5,761 bases of DNA from an uncultured Parvibacter sp. (GCA_910587945.1 CAJUNI010000013.1:1-5761), one strand, 5' to 3'. Shown: positions 1 through 5,761, numbered from the stretch's first letter. The notes: generated from the letters alone by a model not told the origin. Program-made: numbers and translations.

Positions 1-703
1 AAAACTTCCCTATATTGTCATCGTCATTGACGAGCTCGCTGACCTCATGATGAATGTGGGAAAGGAAGTGGAGTTCTCTATCAGTCGAATTGCGCAGCTT
101 GCTCGTGCTGCCGGCATCCATCTCATCATTGCTACCCAACGTCCTTCAACCAATATCGTCACCGGCCTCATCAAGGCAAACATCACCTGCCGTATTGGCC
201 TAACAGTAGCCTCCGGTATCGACTCTCGCGTAATCCTTGACTCCACGGGAGCGGAGAACCTGATTGGTCAAGGCGACCTTCTTATCTCTAAGCCTGAATA
301 CGCCAAACCCCTTCGTGTTCAGGGCCCCTTTGTCTCCGATGATGAAATCAATAGTGTGGTGGAGCATTGGAAGGCGCAAGGAGAGCCGGAATATCATTCC
401 GAAATTCTGCAAACCAATGTGATTACCCTTGGCGCTTCTTCTCCGGATGGCTCCGGAGGCGGTGCCGGGGATGACGACCCCTTAATCTGGGAGGCCGCTG
501 ATATCGTAGTTTCCAGCGGTTTAGGTTCCACTTCTAATGTACAACGCCGTCTCAAAGTCGGATATGCCCGCGCGGGCCGTATAATGGACCAATTAGAAGA
601 AAAGGGTGTCGTGGGACCCGCTAATGGTAGTAAACCCCGCGAAGTATTAATGGACGCGATGGAACTTGAAACCATAAAGGCATACGAAGCAAACGACGAA
701 TAG
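1..703 (+). CDS. ftsK: FtsK/SpoIIIE family DNA translocase, C-terminal part (5' end outside window)
   Basis: This is the C-terminal 233 residues of a septum-associated, ATP-driven double-stranded DNA pump that moves chromosome termini through the closing division site. The reading frame is set by the codon at base 2 and ends at TAG 701-703. Seen: a Walker B segment (IVIVIDELADLMM, fragment residues 5-17), the family motif ATQRPS (44-49), then the DSR-ILD-GAE-L-G-GD block typical of the RecA-like motor. A Gly/Ser/Asp-rich linker (about 146-158) leads to a winged-helix gamma domain (about 159-218) with the hallmarks DPL, VQRRLKVGYARAGRIMDQLE and PREVL. In FtsK this domain reads the polar KOPS-type DNA motifs. 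The Walker A motif and N-terminal membrane domain must lie upstream of the window. The rodZ-like gene starts 40 bases downstream. Family identity is secure; full length is unknown. Confidence 0.96.
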   Translation, partial: KLPYIVIVIDELADLMMNVGKEVEFSISRIAQLARAAGIHLIIATQRPSTNIVTGLIKANITCRIGLTVASGIDSRVILDSTGAENLIGQGDLLISKPEYAKPLRVQGPFVSDDEINSVVEHWKAQGEPEYHSEILQTNVITLGASSPDGSGGGAGDDDPLIWEAADIVVSSGLGSTSNVQRRLKVGYARAGRIMDQLEEKGVVGPANGSKPREVLMDAMELETIKAYEANDE

Positions 704-730
704 GTTCGTTATGCATTTCGCAAGGCCCTA

Positions 731-739
731 AGAAGGAGG
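731..739 (+). promoter_or_regulatory. Strong Shine-Dalgarno of the rodZ-like gene
   Basis: AGAAGGAGG is a near-complete anti-16S match ending 4 bases before the ATG at 744. It fixes the start of the helix-turn-helix protein. The 40-base gap after ftsK is short and shows no promoter or terminator, so the two genes are probably co-transcribed. Confidence 0.75.
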
Positions 740-743
740 CCCC

Positions 744-1817
744 ATGGCTAGACAAAAGCCCTTCGGAGAGCTCTTAAATGAGGCTCGTCGTCGTAATGGG
801 ATGAGTCTCGCAGACGCTTCACGCGCTCTTCGTATTCGCCAAGACATTTTGCGAGCCATTGAAGAGGGAGATTTCTCTCGCATGCCCCCGCGTGGCTACA
901 CTCGGAATATGGTTATTGCCTATGCTCGACTTGTGGGTCTCGACCCGCGAAAAATCTCGCAACTCTATAACGATCAGGCCTATGCCTATGAGGTAGGGAA
1001 GGTTCGTTCCTCTAACAACGAGGAACAATTCCAAAGCCGTCGTCGTTCATCATCTGGCACAGATATGGGGGAAAGTTCTTCCCGATCTCGTCATCCTGAG
1101 TCAACCCAACGAAGCCGTAGTCGCAATCAAGATTCCGTACATCCCTCGCGGGGACGAGCGGTTCCTCGAACGCAATATACCAACCTTTATGCTTCGCCAG
1201 CAAAGACAAGGCCGGGTGTTCCGCCGCTCGCTATTCTCATCGCTGCTGTAGTGGTGGTTATTCTCATCATTTTGTGCATCGTGCTCTTCTCGCGTACCGG
1301 CGCCACCATGGCTGAGCCTAACGATCAGGCCACTCCCATCACTGGTCTTACCGATACCTCAGGTAATGCAACTAGCTCTTCGAACACAGGGACCACTCAG
1401 CCGACGGACACAACCGGAGCTGACGCAACCCAAAATGCTGCAGCTCAACTGCCTCCGACATCGGCCCATTTCTCCTACTCAGTAAAGGATGGCGAGCAGG
1501 CCTACATCGAGGTTTATCTTGATGGCTCTGCTAACCCTGATGTGGCTGAAACGGTTACCGGTCCTGCCACCAAAGAATATGATGTGACAGGGACGCTTCG
1601 CTTTACTACCACAAACCCGGAAGCAGTCACCCTGATGCTCGATGGAGCTACTGTTGAGCCCCAAGAAACCAATAGCGGAACAGGTATTTATAACTATTCC
1701 GTAGATTTCACCTCTATCTTGCGCGCGTGGCAACAAGAGCATGGAAGCACCACTCAAAGCAGTGATGGTTCCACCGCTGGTGCCCAAGGAGATGGAACGA
1801 CTACCCCTGCTGCCTAG
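744..1817 (+). CDS. RodZ-like protein: cytoplasmic HTH, one membrane span, extracytoplasmic DUF4115-like domain
   Basis: This 357-residue protein has the RodZ/YmfM layout. RodZ links the MreB cytoskeleton to the cell-wall elongation machinery. Seen: an HTH_25-type helix-turn-helix (about residues 7-75) with the family pattern FGELLNEARRRNGMSLADAS and the segment ALRIRQDILRAIEEGDF. A basic Ser/Arg-rich cytoplasmic linker follows (about 96-147). One hydrophobic span at about 160-183 (PLAILIAAVVVVILIILCIV) is preceded by positive charge, so the N-terminus should be inside. Outside there is a Thr/Ser/Gly-rich linker (190-240), then a beta-rich domain (about 242-327) with DGEQAYIEVYLDG and AVTLMLDGATVEP, resembling the RodZ C-terminal domain. 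The tail is again Ser/Thr/Gly-rich. The ATG at 744 has a strong Shine-Dalgarno. No mreB is visible here, so the link to cell shape is inferred from the family. It could instead act as a membrane-bound regulator. Confidence 0.85.
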   Translation: MARQKPFGELLNEARRRNGMSLADASRALRIRQDILRAIEEGDFSRMPPRGYTRNMVIAYARLVGLDPRKISQLYNDQAYAYEVGKVRSSNNEEQFQSRRRSSSGTDMGESSSRSRHPESTQRSRSRNQDSVHPSRGRAVPRTQYTNLYASPAKTRPGVPPLAILIAAVVVVILIILCIVLFSRTGATMAEPNDQATPITGLTDTSGNATSSSNTGTTQPTDTTGADATQNAAAQLPPTSAHFSYSVKDGEQAYIEVYLDGSANPDVAETVTGPATKEYDVTGTLRFTTTNPEAVTLMLDGATVEPQETNSGTGIYNYSVDFTSILRAWQQEHGSTTQSSDGSTAGAQGDGTTTPAA

Positions 1818-1840
1818 CAGTTTGTAGAAAGGATTTTGCC

Positions 1841-2338
1841 ATGGCCAAAGAATCAAGCTTCGACGTAGTCTCAAGCGTCGATATGCAAGAAGTAGATAAT
1901 GCCTATCAGCAGGCTAAAAAGGAACTAACCCAGCGCTATGACCTTAAGGATTCAGGCGCAGAGATTAGCTTGGACAAAGCAAAGAAGACCATGACCATTG
2001 TGGCTCCTTCTGACTTTGTTGCGAAGCAGGTTATTGACGTTATCGGAAGTAAACTTATTAAGCGTGGTATCGACCTTGGTGCGGTGGTATGGGGAGATCC
2101 CCAGGCTGCTACCGGACAGAGTGTTCGCCGTCATGCCACCATTGTGGACGGAATCGACAAAGACACCGCTTCAAAAATCAGCAAAGATATCAAGGCTGAG
2201 AAATTCAAGTGCAAAGTTCAAATTGAAGGGGATAAGTTGCGCGTGTCTTCTGCATCTCGTGACACCCTCCAAGATGTCATCGCCTTCCTAAAATCCAAAG
2301 ACTACGGACAACCGCTCCAATACGTCAACTACCGCTAA
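1841..2338 (+). CDS. yajQ: YajQ family nucleotide-binding protein
   Basis: This 165-residue protein matches the YajQ family along its full usual length of about 160-165. Seen: the N-terminal signature SSFDVVSSVDMQEVDNAYQQ, the TQRYDLKDSGAEI block, a central IVDGIDKDTASKISKDIK segment and the conserved C-terminus DTLQDVIAFLKSKDYGQPLQ ending in YVNYR. Family knowledge: YajQ proteins have two ferredoxin-like domains and bind nucleotides or RNA. Some proteobacterial members bind cyclic di-GMP and act on transcription factors, but that role has not been shown for this lineage. The ATG at 1841 has a Shine-Dalgarno GAAAGGA (1827-1833) with a 7-base spacer. The gene sits 23 bases after the rodZ-like gene and 7 bases before rimO, so it is an internal operon gene. 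Its functional link to the neighbours is unknown. Confidence 0.95.
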   Translation: MAKESSFDVVSSVDMQEVDNAYQQAKKELTQRYDLKDSGAEISLDKAKKTMTIVAPSDFVAKQVIDVIGSKLIKRGIDLGAVVWGDPQAATGQSVRRHATIVDGIDKDTASKISKDIKAEKFKCKVQIEGDKLRVSSASRDTLQDVIAFLKSKDYGQPLQYVNYR

Positions 2339-2345
2339 GGGCCCT

Positions 2346-3713
2346 ATGACTATCCCATCATTTTTTCTTCTCACCCTTGGTTGCGCCAAGAATGAAGTGG
2401 ATTCTGCGGCGATGGTTACTAAGCTTTTGCAATCGGGTTTTTCTGAAACAGAAGATCCCGAGCAAGCTTCTGTAATCATCGTCAATACCTGCTCATTTAT
2501 CCAGTCAGCTACCGAAGAAAGCTTAGAGGCTATTTTCGATTTAGCAGGCCTTCCATCCGTGGAAGCTGGCTCTGTACCCCTGATTGTGGCCGGGTGTATG
2601 CCAGCACGCTATGGCGAAGACCTAGAACTTGAATTAACTGAGGCTAACGCGTTCGTGCCTTGCTCAAAAGAGGATGATATTGCCTCCATTGCTTGGCAGT
2701 TGGTGGCTCATCACAACCCCGATATTGTCCCAAAGACTGAGTCTTCGGATGACCTCTCAGCTGCAGGTGCTCTTGCGGCTATTTCCAGTGATCAGAAATT
2801 AGGGGAGAGCGGCATCCATCGTTCGTTACCGAGCGCCTATGTAAAGATCTCTGATGGTTGTGATCGCCGCTGCTCCTACTGCACGATCCCTGATATTCGC
2901 GGTGCCTATCATAGCTTCACTTTGGAATCCATACTTGCCGATATTGATCAGCAAGTATCTCAGGGTGCTCAAGAAATATGCCTCATCGCTCAAGATACGG
3001 GTCGTTGGGGGCAAGATTTCACGCCCACTTCATCGTTGGCAGAACTCCTTGACACCATTGCCGCGCACTTCCCCGAAACCTGGTTTCGAATTCTCTACCT
3101 TCAGCCAGAAGGAGTTACCGATGAGCTTCTTGAGGTCATGGCATCCCATGAGAACATCTGTAACTACCTCGATATCCCACTTCAACATGTGGTTCCCTCG
3201 CTTTTGCGAGCCATGCACCGACGGGGAAGCGCCGATGATTTCAAGAAACTCTTCGAGCGTATTCAAACCCGCATTCCTGATATCACACTGCGCACGACAT
3301 TCATTGCTGGCTTTCCCGGCGAAACCGAAGAAGACTTCCAGGAACTATGCGATTTCCTCGAGGAATCACCGTTGCATTATGTAGGGGTGTTTGCTTATTC
3401 GCGAGAAGAAAATACGCCTGCTTTCGATCTTCCCGATCAGCTTGATGAAGAAACCAAGCAGGAACGCGCTCAGCAACTACGAGATCTCGCTGATGCGCTT
3501 TGCGTTTCTCGGGTGGCCGAACGTGTTGATAGTTCCACCCAAGTCCTTATAGAAGGCGCCGAAGACGATGGGCAACTATTTGGTCGTGCTGTTTTTCAAG
3601 CTCCGGAGGTGGATGGGGTTATCTATGTTGACCAAGGCTCCATTGGCTCTATCGTTCCGGTAACTATTGTTGACTCTTTGTTCTATGACCTTGAAGGAGA
3701 AGTGCAGGCGTGA
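2346..3713 (+). CDS. rimO: Ribosomal protein S12 methylthiotransferase RimO
   Basis: This 455-residue radical-SAM enzyme is predicted to add a methylthio group to a conserved aspartate of ribosomal protein S12. Seen: an N-terminal UPF0004 domain with three cluster-binding cysteines, C13 (LGCAKNEVDS), C49 (VNTCSFI) and C84 (AGCMPARYG). The radical-SAM motif CxxxCxxC is C172, C176 and C179 (SDGCDRRCSYCTIPDIRG). Later blocks are YLDIPLQH, LRTTFIAGFPGETEEDF and GVFAYSREENTPA. A C-terminal TRAM-like domain (about 390-450) would bind the substrate. The IPDIRG and LGCAKNEVDS forms and the TRAM region favour RimO over the tRNA-modifying MiaB and MtaB. The ATG at 2346 lies 7 bases after the yajQ stop, with only a weak AAGGG (2337-2341) overlapping that stop, so translation is probably coupled to yajQ. 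The stop overlaps the next gene. Confidence 0.95.
   Translation: MTIPSFFLLTLGCAKNEVDSAAMVTKLLQSGFSETEDPEQASVIIVNTCSFIQSATEESLEAIFDLAGLPSVEAGSVPLIVAGCMPARYGEDLELELTEANAFVPCSKEDDIASIAWQLVAHHNPDIVPKTESSDDLSAAGALAAISSDQKLGESGIHRSLPSAYVKISDGCDRRCSYCTIPDIRGAYHSFTLESILADIDQQVSQGAQEICLIAQDTGRWGQDFTPTSSLAELLDTIAAHFPETWFRILYLQPEGVTDELLEVMASHENICNYLDIPLQHVVPSLLRAMHRRGSADDFKKLFERIQTRIPDITLRTTFIAGFPGETEEDFQELCDFLEESPLHYVGVFAYSREENTPAFDLPDQLDEETKQERAQQLRDLADALCVSRVAERVDSSTQVLIEGAEDDGQLFGRAVFQAPEVDGVIYVDQGSIGSIVPVTIVDSLFYDLEGEVQA
3694..3700 (+). promoter_or_regulatory. Shine-Dalgarno inside rimO that sets the GTG start of the pgsA-cinA gene
   Basis: AAGGAGA lies in the last codons of rimO, 9 bases before the GTG at 3710. 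It supports GTG as the start, with a GTGA overlap between the two genes, and implies translational coupling. Confidence 0.7.
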
Positions 3714-4948
3714 GCAACGCTTCCCAACAAGCCCAAATGCTATGGACTCCCGCCAATGTGATCACCATTATTCGCATTTGTCTGGTGCCCGTATTTGTCG
3801 CCGCCATCCTGAGCCCATGGCCTTCTTGGCTAGGTCTTGAAGGATTCACCGATGCCATGAAAAGTCTCGTGGCTGCTGGTGTGTTCATTGTGATTTCTTG
3901 CACCGACTGGATTGATGGCTATCTCGCACGAAGTCGTAACGAAGTTACTGATTTCGGCAAATTCATGGATCCCTTAGCTGACAAAATCCTCGTCGCTGCA
4001 GCGCTATTATGCCTTGTCGAGCTTCAAGTTTTACCTTCCTGGCCCGTTCTCATCATTCTTACCCGGGAATTCATTGTGTCGGGCGTGCGCATGATTGCTG
4101 CAACTCAAGGAGAGGTCATTGCAGCGAGTTGGGTAGGCAAGGCAAAAACTGTTTTTCAGATTCTTGCCATCATCTTATTCATCATCAAAGATGTGTTCTA
4201 CATCCCTGTAGACCCTCCTCATAACCCCTTCTATCTTCTTTCCTGGGCCGTCATGATTGTGGCATTGATTCTAACCATTGCCTCAATGATGGATTACTTA
4301 GCGAAAGCCCGCCATCTTATTGGTTTTTCGCGGAGCGCTAAGCGCTCTTCCAAGAAGCAGCGCGTCGCAAAGCTCCAGAAGCTAGAAGAGGGTACCGAGG
4401 AAGAATTGCCTCCCGCAGACGATACTCTGGCTGCCTTGTCCGCCATAGCAAATGAGCAACCAGACGCCCTGGAGTTGGCCCAGGCTATTGTTTCCTTGGG
4501 AACATCTCAACACCTCACCGTAGCTACCGCCGAAAGCTTAACTGGGGGCATGATAGGGGAAACACTCACGGCGATACCGGGTAGTTCTTCCGTGGTGCAG
4601 GGAGGCATCATCTCCTATACCAACCAGGTGAAACATCATCTCCTTGATGTTCCTGACTCTGTGCTCGCAAACGATGGCGCGGTCAGTGAGGCTACGGCCA
4701 AGACCATGGCTCAAGGCGCCCAGCAGTCTTTGAATGCTGATTTCGCCGTGGCAGTAACCGGTATTGCAGGACCGGGCGGCGCTGAGCCCAACAAACCGGT
4801 AGGGACCGTCTGGATAGCGGTACATACTCCGCAATCAACTTCAGCCCAGTGCTTCCACTTTGAAGGGGATCGCGCCTCGGTACGCGCTCAAACAACCCAT
4901 GAGGGACTTCAACTGCTGTATCAGGCTATGCTTGAAACTGCCGAGTAA
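3710..4948 (+). CDS. Fusion protein: CDP-alcohol phosphatidyltransferase (PgsA-like) plus CinA C-terminal / PncC-like NMN amidohydrolase
   Basis: This 412-residue protein joins two enzymes that are usually separate. Residues 1-205 are a membrane CDP-alcohol phosphatidyltransferase of the PgsA type, which makes phosphatidylglycerol phosphate from CDP-diacylglycerol and glycerol-3-phosphate. The full motif is present: D66, D69-G70, A73-R74, G83, D87, D91 (DWIDGYLAR then GKFMDPLAD). About six hydrophobic spans are visible. A charged linker (about 206-250), first Lys/Arg-rich then Glu-rich, suggests a cytoplasmic tether. Residues 254-408 are a CinA C-terminal domain with TVATAESLTGG, IPGSSS, ISYTNQVK, GAVSE, VTGIAGPGG and PVGTVWIAV. 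By alignment with E. coli PncC, the Ser/Lys hydrolase residues would be S293 and K308, with Y303; all are intact. PncC turns NMN into NaMN. The N-terminal nucleotide-binding domain of full-length CinA is absent. The start is GTG, overlapping the rimO stop by 4 bases. No stop or frame change separates the halves, so the fusion looks genuine. Substrate specificity of the first half is inferred. Confidence 0.93.
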   Translation: MSNASQQAQMLWTPANVITIIRICLVPVFVAAILSPWPSWLGLEGFTDAMKSLVAAGVFIVISCTDWIDGYLARSRNEVTDFGKFMDPLADKILVAAALLCLVELQVLPSWPVLIILTREFIVSGVRMIAATQGEVIAASWVGKAKTVFQILAIILFIIKDVFYIPVDPPHNPFYLLSWAVMIVALILTIASMMDYLAKARHLIGFSRSAKRSSKKQRVAKLQKLEEGTEEELPPADDTLAALSAIANEQPDALELAQAIVSLGTSQHLTVATAESLTGGMIGETLTAIPGSSSVVQGGIISYTNQVKHHLLDVPDSVLANDGAVSEATAKTMAQGAQQSLNADFAVAVTGIAGPGGAEPNKPVGTVWIAVHTPQSTSAQCFHFEGDRASVRAQTTHEGLQLLYQAMLETAE

Positions 4949-5117
4949 ACGCTGCGACCCTCCTGCGAGAGAGTGACGCTTCGAGAGATCTACTCTCCCT
5001 AGTACGCGAAGTTGGAGAATACCTATGCATCCCTCGAAATCCTGATCTTTGCCTCAGCAGCAATCCATCAGTGCTACGTTTCCTGTCAAGCAGCAACTAA
5101 GCCGTTCTTTTCTTCTC

Positions 5118-5157
5118 CTGAGATTCCCGGCCTAGGGATATCGGTTCCAGTGTTTTA
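5118..5157 (+). terminator. Weak candidate hairpin terminator of the upstream operon
   Basis: GATTCCC (5122-5128) pairs with GGGATATC (5135-5142) around the loop GGCCTA, with one bulged T. An outer CTG (5118-5120) can pair with CAG (5148-5150) across an internal loop. The short T-rich run TGTTTTA (5151-5157) follows at once. The stem is interrupted and the T tract is short, so this is only a possible intrinsic terminator. I see no better one between 4949 and 5336. Confidence 0.25.
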
Positions 5158-5161
5158 CCAC

Positions 5162-5210
5162 AAGAGAAGACCCTTGAAGGTGTGATCGGGCAATTGGCGC
5201 CGCTTCTCTT
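5162..5210 (+). repeat. Inverted repeat with perfect 8-base arms
   Basis: AAGAGAAG (5162-5169) is the exact reverse complement of CTTCTCTT (5203-5210), separated by 33 bases. The enclosed segment contains the palindromes CAATTG (5191-5196) and GGCGCC (5196-5201). A competing pairing is AAGGTG (5177-5182) with CACCTT (5222-5227). It could be a structured leader, a small RNA or chance; no known RNA family is recognised. Confidence 0.4.
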
Positions 5211-5314
5211 TGCTCTTCGGGCACCTTAACCACAACATAATAGAGTAATAAGTCCGAGTTGCTCAGGCATACTCTTGGATCAAATCAACCTTTTTCCTTT
5301 TTACCTTCTCCTTT

Positions 5315-5341
5315 GTCAGAAGAATTCTATTTCTTCTTGAC
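5315..5341 (+). repeat. Near-perfect inverted repeat overlapping the recA -35 box
   Basis: GTCAGAAGAA (5315-5324) is complementary to TTCTTCTTGAC (5331-5341) apart from one extra T (5338), leaving the six-base loop ttctat. The right arm runs into the -35 hexamer TTGACT (5337-5342). It may be an operator for a second regulator, or an RNA hairpin in any transcript reading in from upstream. Confidence 0.5.
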
Positions 5342-5364
5342 TAGCAAACGTTTGTTCGTAAAAT
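5337..5364 (+). promoter_or_regulatory. Predicted sigma-70/SigA-type recA promoter
   Basis: The -35 is TTGACT (5337-5342, 5 of 6 to consensus) and the -10 is TAAAAT (5359-5364, 5 of 6), with a 16-base spacer. Transcription should start near 5370-5372. The SOS box fills most of the spacer, the classic arrangement for LexA repression. No other hexamer pair of this quality was seen upstream of recA. Confidence 0.75.
5345..5358 (+). promoter_or_regulatory. LexA/DinR-type SOS box of recA
   Basis: CAAAC-gttt-GTTCG fits the Gram-positive SOS operator CGAACRNRYGTTYG with two mismatches: A for G in the left arm, and T for R in the spacer. It also contains the perfect 10-base palindrome CAAACGTTTG (5345-5354). 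It lies between the -35 and -10 of the predicted promoter, so bound LexA would block RNA polymerase. RecA is a core SOS gene, which fits well. Confidence 0.8.
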
Positions 5365-5366
5365 AC

Positions 5367-5373
5367 AAGGAGA
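5367..5373 (+). promoter_or_regulatory. Shine-Dalgarno for the upstream recA start (ATG 5380)
   Basis: AAGGAGA lies 6 bases before ATG 5380, a good match and spacing. The predicted transcription start (about 5370-5372) falls inside it, so a transcript from that promoter may carry only part of this site. Confidence 0.55.
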
Positions 5374-5379
5374 TGAAAA

Positions 5380-5761
5380 ATGACCGAGTCTACCGAACCT
5401 CAAAAAGGAGCCGTTGTGAACGAAGATAAATCGAAGCTATTAAAAATTACTACGGATCAAATTGAACAAAAATTCGGATCCGGCTCCATTATGAAGTTAG
5501 GGGAGGGTGGCGCTAATTTGAACATTGGGGTTATCCCAACCGGCGCTCTTCCGCTCGATGCAGCCCTCGGCATCGGAGGTGTTCCTCGCGGGCGTATTGT
5601 TGAAATCTACGGTCCTGAATCCAGTGGTAAAACTACCTTGTCGTTGCAAATTCTTGCAGAAGCCCAAGCCATGGGTGGCGTCGTTGCTTTTATTGATGCC
5701 GAACATGCCCTTGATCCGGTATATGCCGCCCGCATTGGTGTCGATATCGACGAAGTACTGA
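5380..5761 (+). CDS. recA: RecA recombinase, N-terminal part (3' end outside window)
   Basis: This is the first 127 codons of the DNA-strand-exchange ATPase that drives homologous recombination and activates LexA self-cleavage. Numbered from ATG 5380, seen: the N-terminal helix segment QIEQKFGSGSIMKLGE (27-42), PTGALPLDAALGIGGVPRGR (53-72), Walker A GPESSGKTT (78-86, K84) and FIDAEHALDP (104-113) with the catalytic glutamate E108. ATG 5380 is the farthest possible start because TGA lies in frame at 5374. A second in-frame start, GTG 5416, removes 12 residues (to MNEDKSKLL...), puts the Walker lysine at position 72 and agrees with E. coli RecA to within a residue. It has its own Shine-Dalgarno. 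Family length and promoter position favour GTG, while codon type and the first Shine-Dalgarno favour ATG. The gene is SOS-controlled, judging by the operator upstream. Confidence 0.97.
   Translation, partial: MTESTEPQKGAVVNEDKSKLLKITTDQIEQKFGSGSIMKLGEGGANLNIGVIPTGALPLDAALGIGGVPRGRIVEIYGPESSGKTTLSLQILAEAQAMGGVVAFIDAEHALDPVYAARIGVDIDEVL
5402..5410 (+). promoter_or_regulatory. Shine-Dalgarno for the alternative recA start (GTG 5416)
   Basis: AAAAAGGAG ends 5 bases before the in-frame GTG at 5416. It would lie about 30 bases into the predicted transcript, fully available to the ribosome, unlike the site at 5367-5373. It supports a RecA of ordinary family length. Confidence 0.55.

Larger units (their letters stand above)
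4949..5336 (+). other. Long intergenic region upstream of the recA promoter, no credible gene
   Basis: These roughly 390 bases hold no start-bearing open frame of useful length on either strand, and no tRNA-like or rRNA-like pattern that I can see. The region contains several inverted repeats, listed separately. There is also a weak composite repeat just after the cinA stop: GAGAG (4983-4987) with CTCTC (4993-4997), inside CTTCG (4979-4983) with CGAAG (5007-5011). A pyrimidine-rich tract runs from about 5288 to 5315. It presumably holds the operon's 3' end and perhaps regulatory or small-RNA sequence, but none is clearly recognisable. Confidence 0.5.

Noticed and set aside
1479..1874. A 131-codon open frame on the minus strand across the end of the rodZ-like gene and start of yajQ
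   Set aside because: It covers two well-supported genes and both their control signals, and its translation resembles no known family.
2854..3384. A long + strand open frame inside rimO
   Set aside because: It lies fully within a gene with clear RimO motifs in another frame and its translation shows no recognisable domain; it is a shadow.
4979..5011. A hairpin just after the pgsA-cinA stop as an intrinsic terminator
   Set aside because: The stems are five bases each, unevenly spaced, and no T tract follows.
4936..5097. A 54-codon open stretch on the + strand running past the pgsA-cinA stop in another frame, with a protein-like composition
   Set aside because: It has no ATG or TTG start, its only GTG is close to its end, there is no Shine-Dalgarno, and an open run of this length is expected by chance.
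5210..5241. A second recA promoter made of TTGCTC (5210-5215) and CATAAT (5236-5241)
   Set aside because: The 20-base spacer is too long for a normal sigma-70-type promoter and the -35 is weak. It remains a remote possibility as a source of longer recA transcripts.
5525..5761. An open frame on the + strand running to the window edge within recA
   Set aside because: The overlapping frame encodes unmistakable RecA motifs (Walker A, FIDAEHALDP); this one is an out-of-frame shadow.

Overview
The window is a compact, single-direction stretch of an actinobacterial-type chromosome. By eye the base composition is moderate, near 50% G+C. The gene order (ftsK, a rodZ-like gene, yajQ, rimO, pgsA joined to cinA, recA), the Gram-positive-type SOS box and the moderate G+C suggest a member of the Coriobacteriia or a relative. 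This placement is inference from content and context, not from a search. I see no mobile element, CRISPR array, rRNA or tRNA.

Bases 1-4948 look like one operon on the + strand. It begins inside the motor domain of an FtsK/SpoIIIE DNA translocase. A RodZ-like membrane protein with a cytoplasmic helix-turn-helix follows 40 bases later. YajQ follows after 23 bases, the S12 methylthiotransferase RimO after 7 bases, and a PgsA-CinA fusion overlaps the rimO stop by 4 bases (GTGA). The spacing tightens steadily downstream, and I see no promoter or terminator between the genes. The operon mixes chromosome segregation and cell shape (FtsK, RodZ), ribosomal protein modification (RimO), phospholipid synthesis (PgsA domain) and NMN salvage (CinA/PncC domain).

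Bases 4949-5379 hold no credible gene. This 431-base region contains several inverted repeats and ends in a clear SOS-type promoter. The -35 (TTGACT) and -10 (TAAAAT) are 16 bases apart, and that spacer is almost exactly filled by a LexA/DinR-type box (CAAAC-gttt-GTTCG).

Bases 5380-5761 are the N-terminal third of recA, cut by the window edge. It has two in-frame starts, each with its own Shine-Dalgarno sequence. The promoter geometry and the family length favour the downstream GTG (5416), while the upstream ATG (5380) is the longest possible start.

The most unusual points are the PgsA-CinA fusion, which would tether an NMN deamidase to the membrane, and the recA promoter/start arrangement. 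I found no clearly new biological system.
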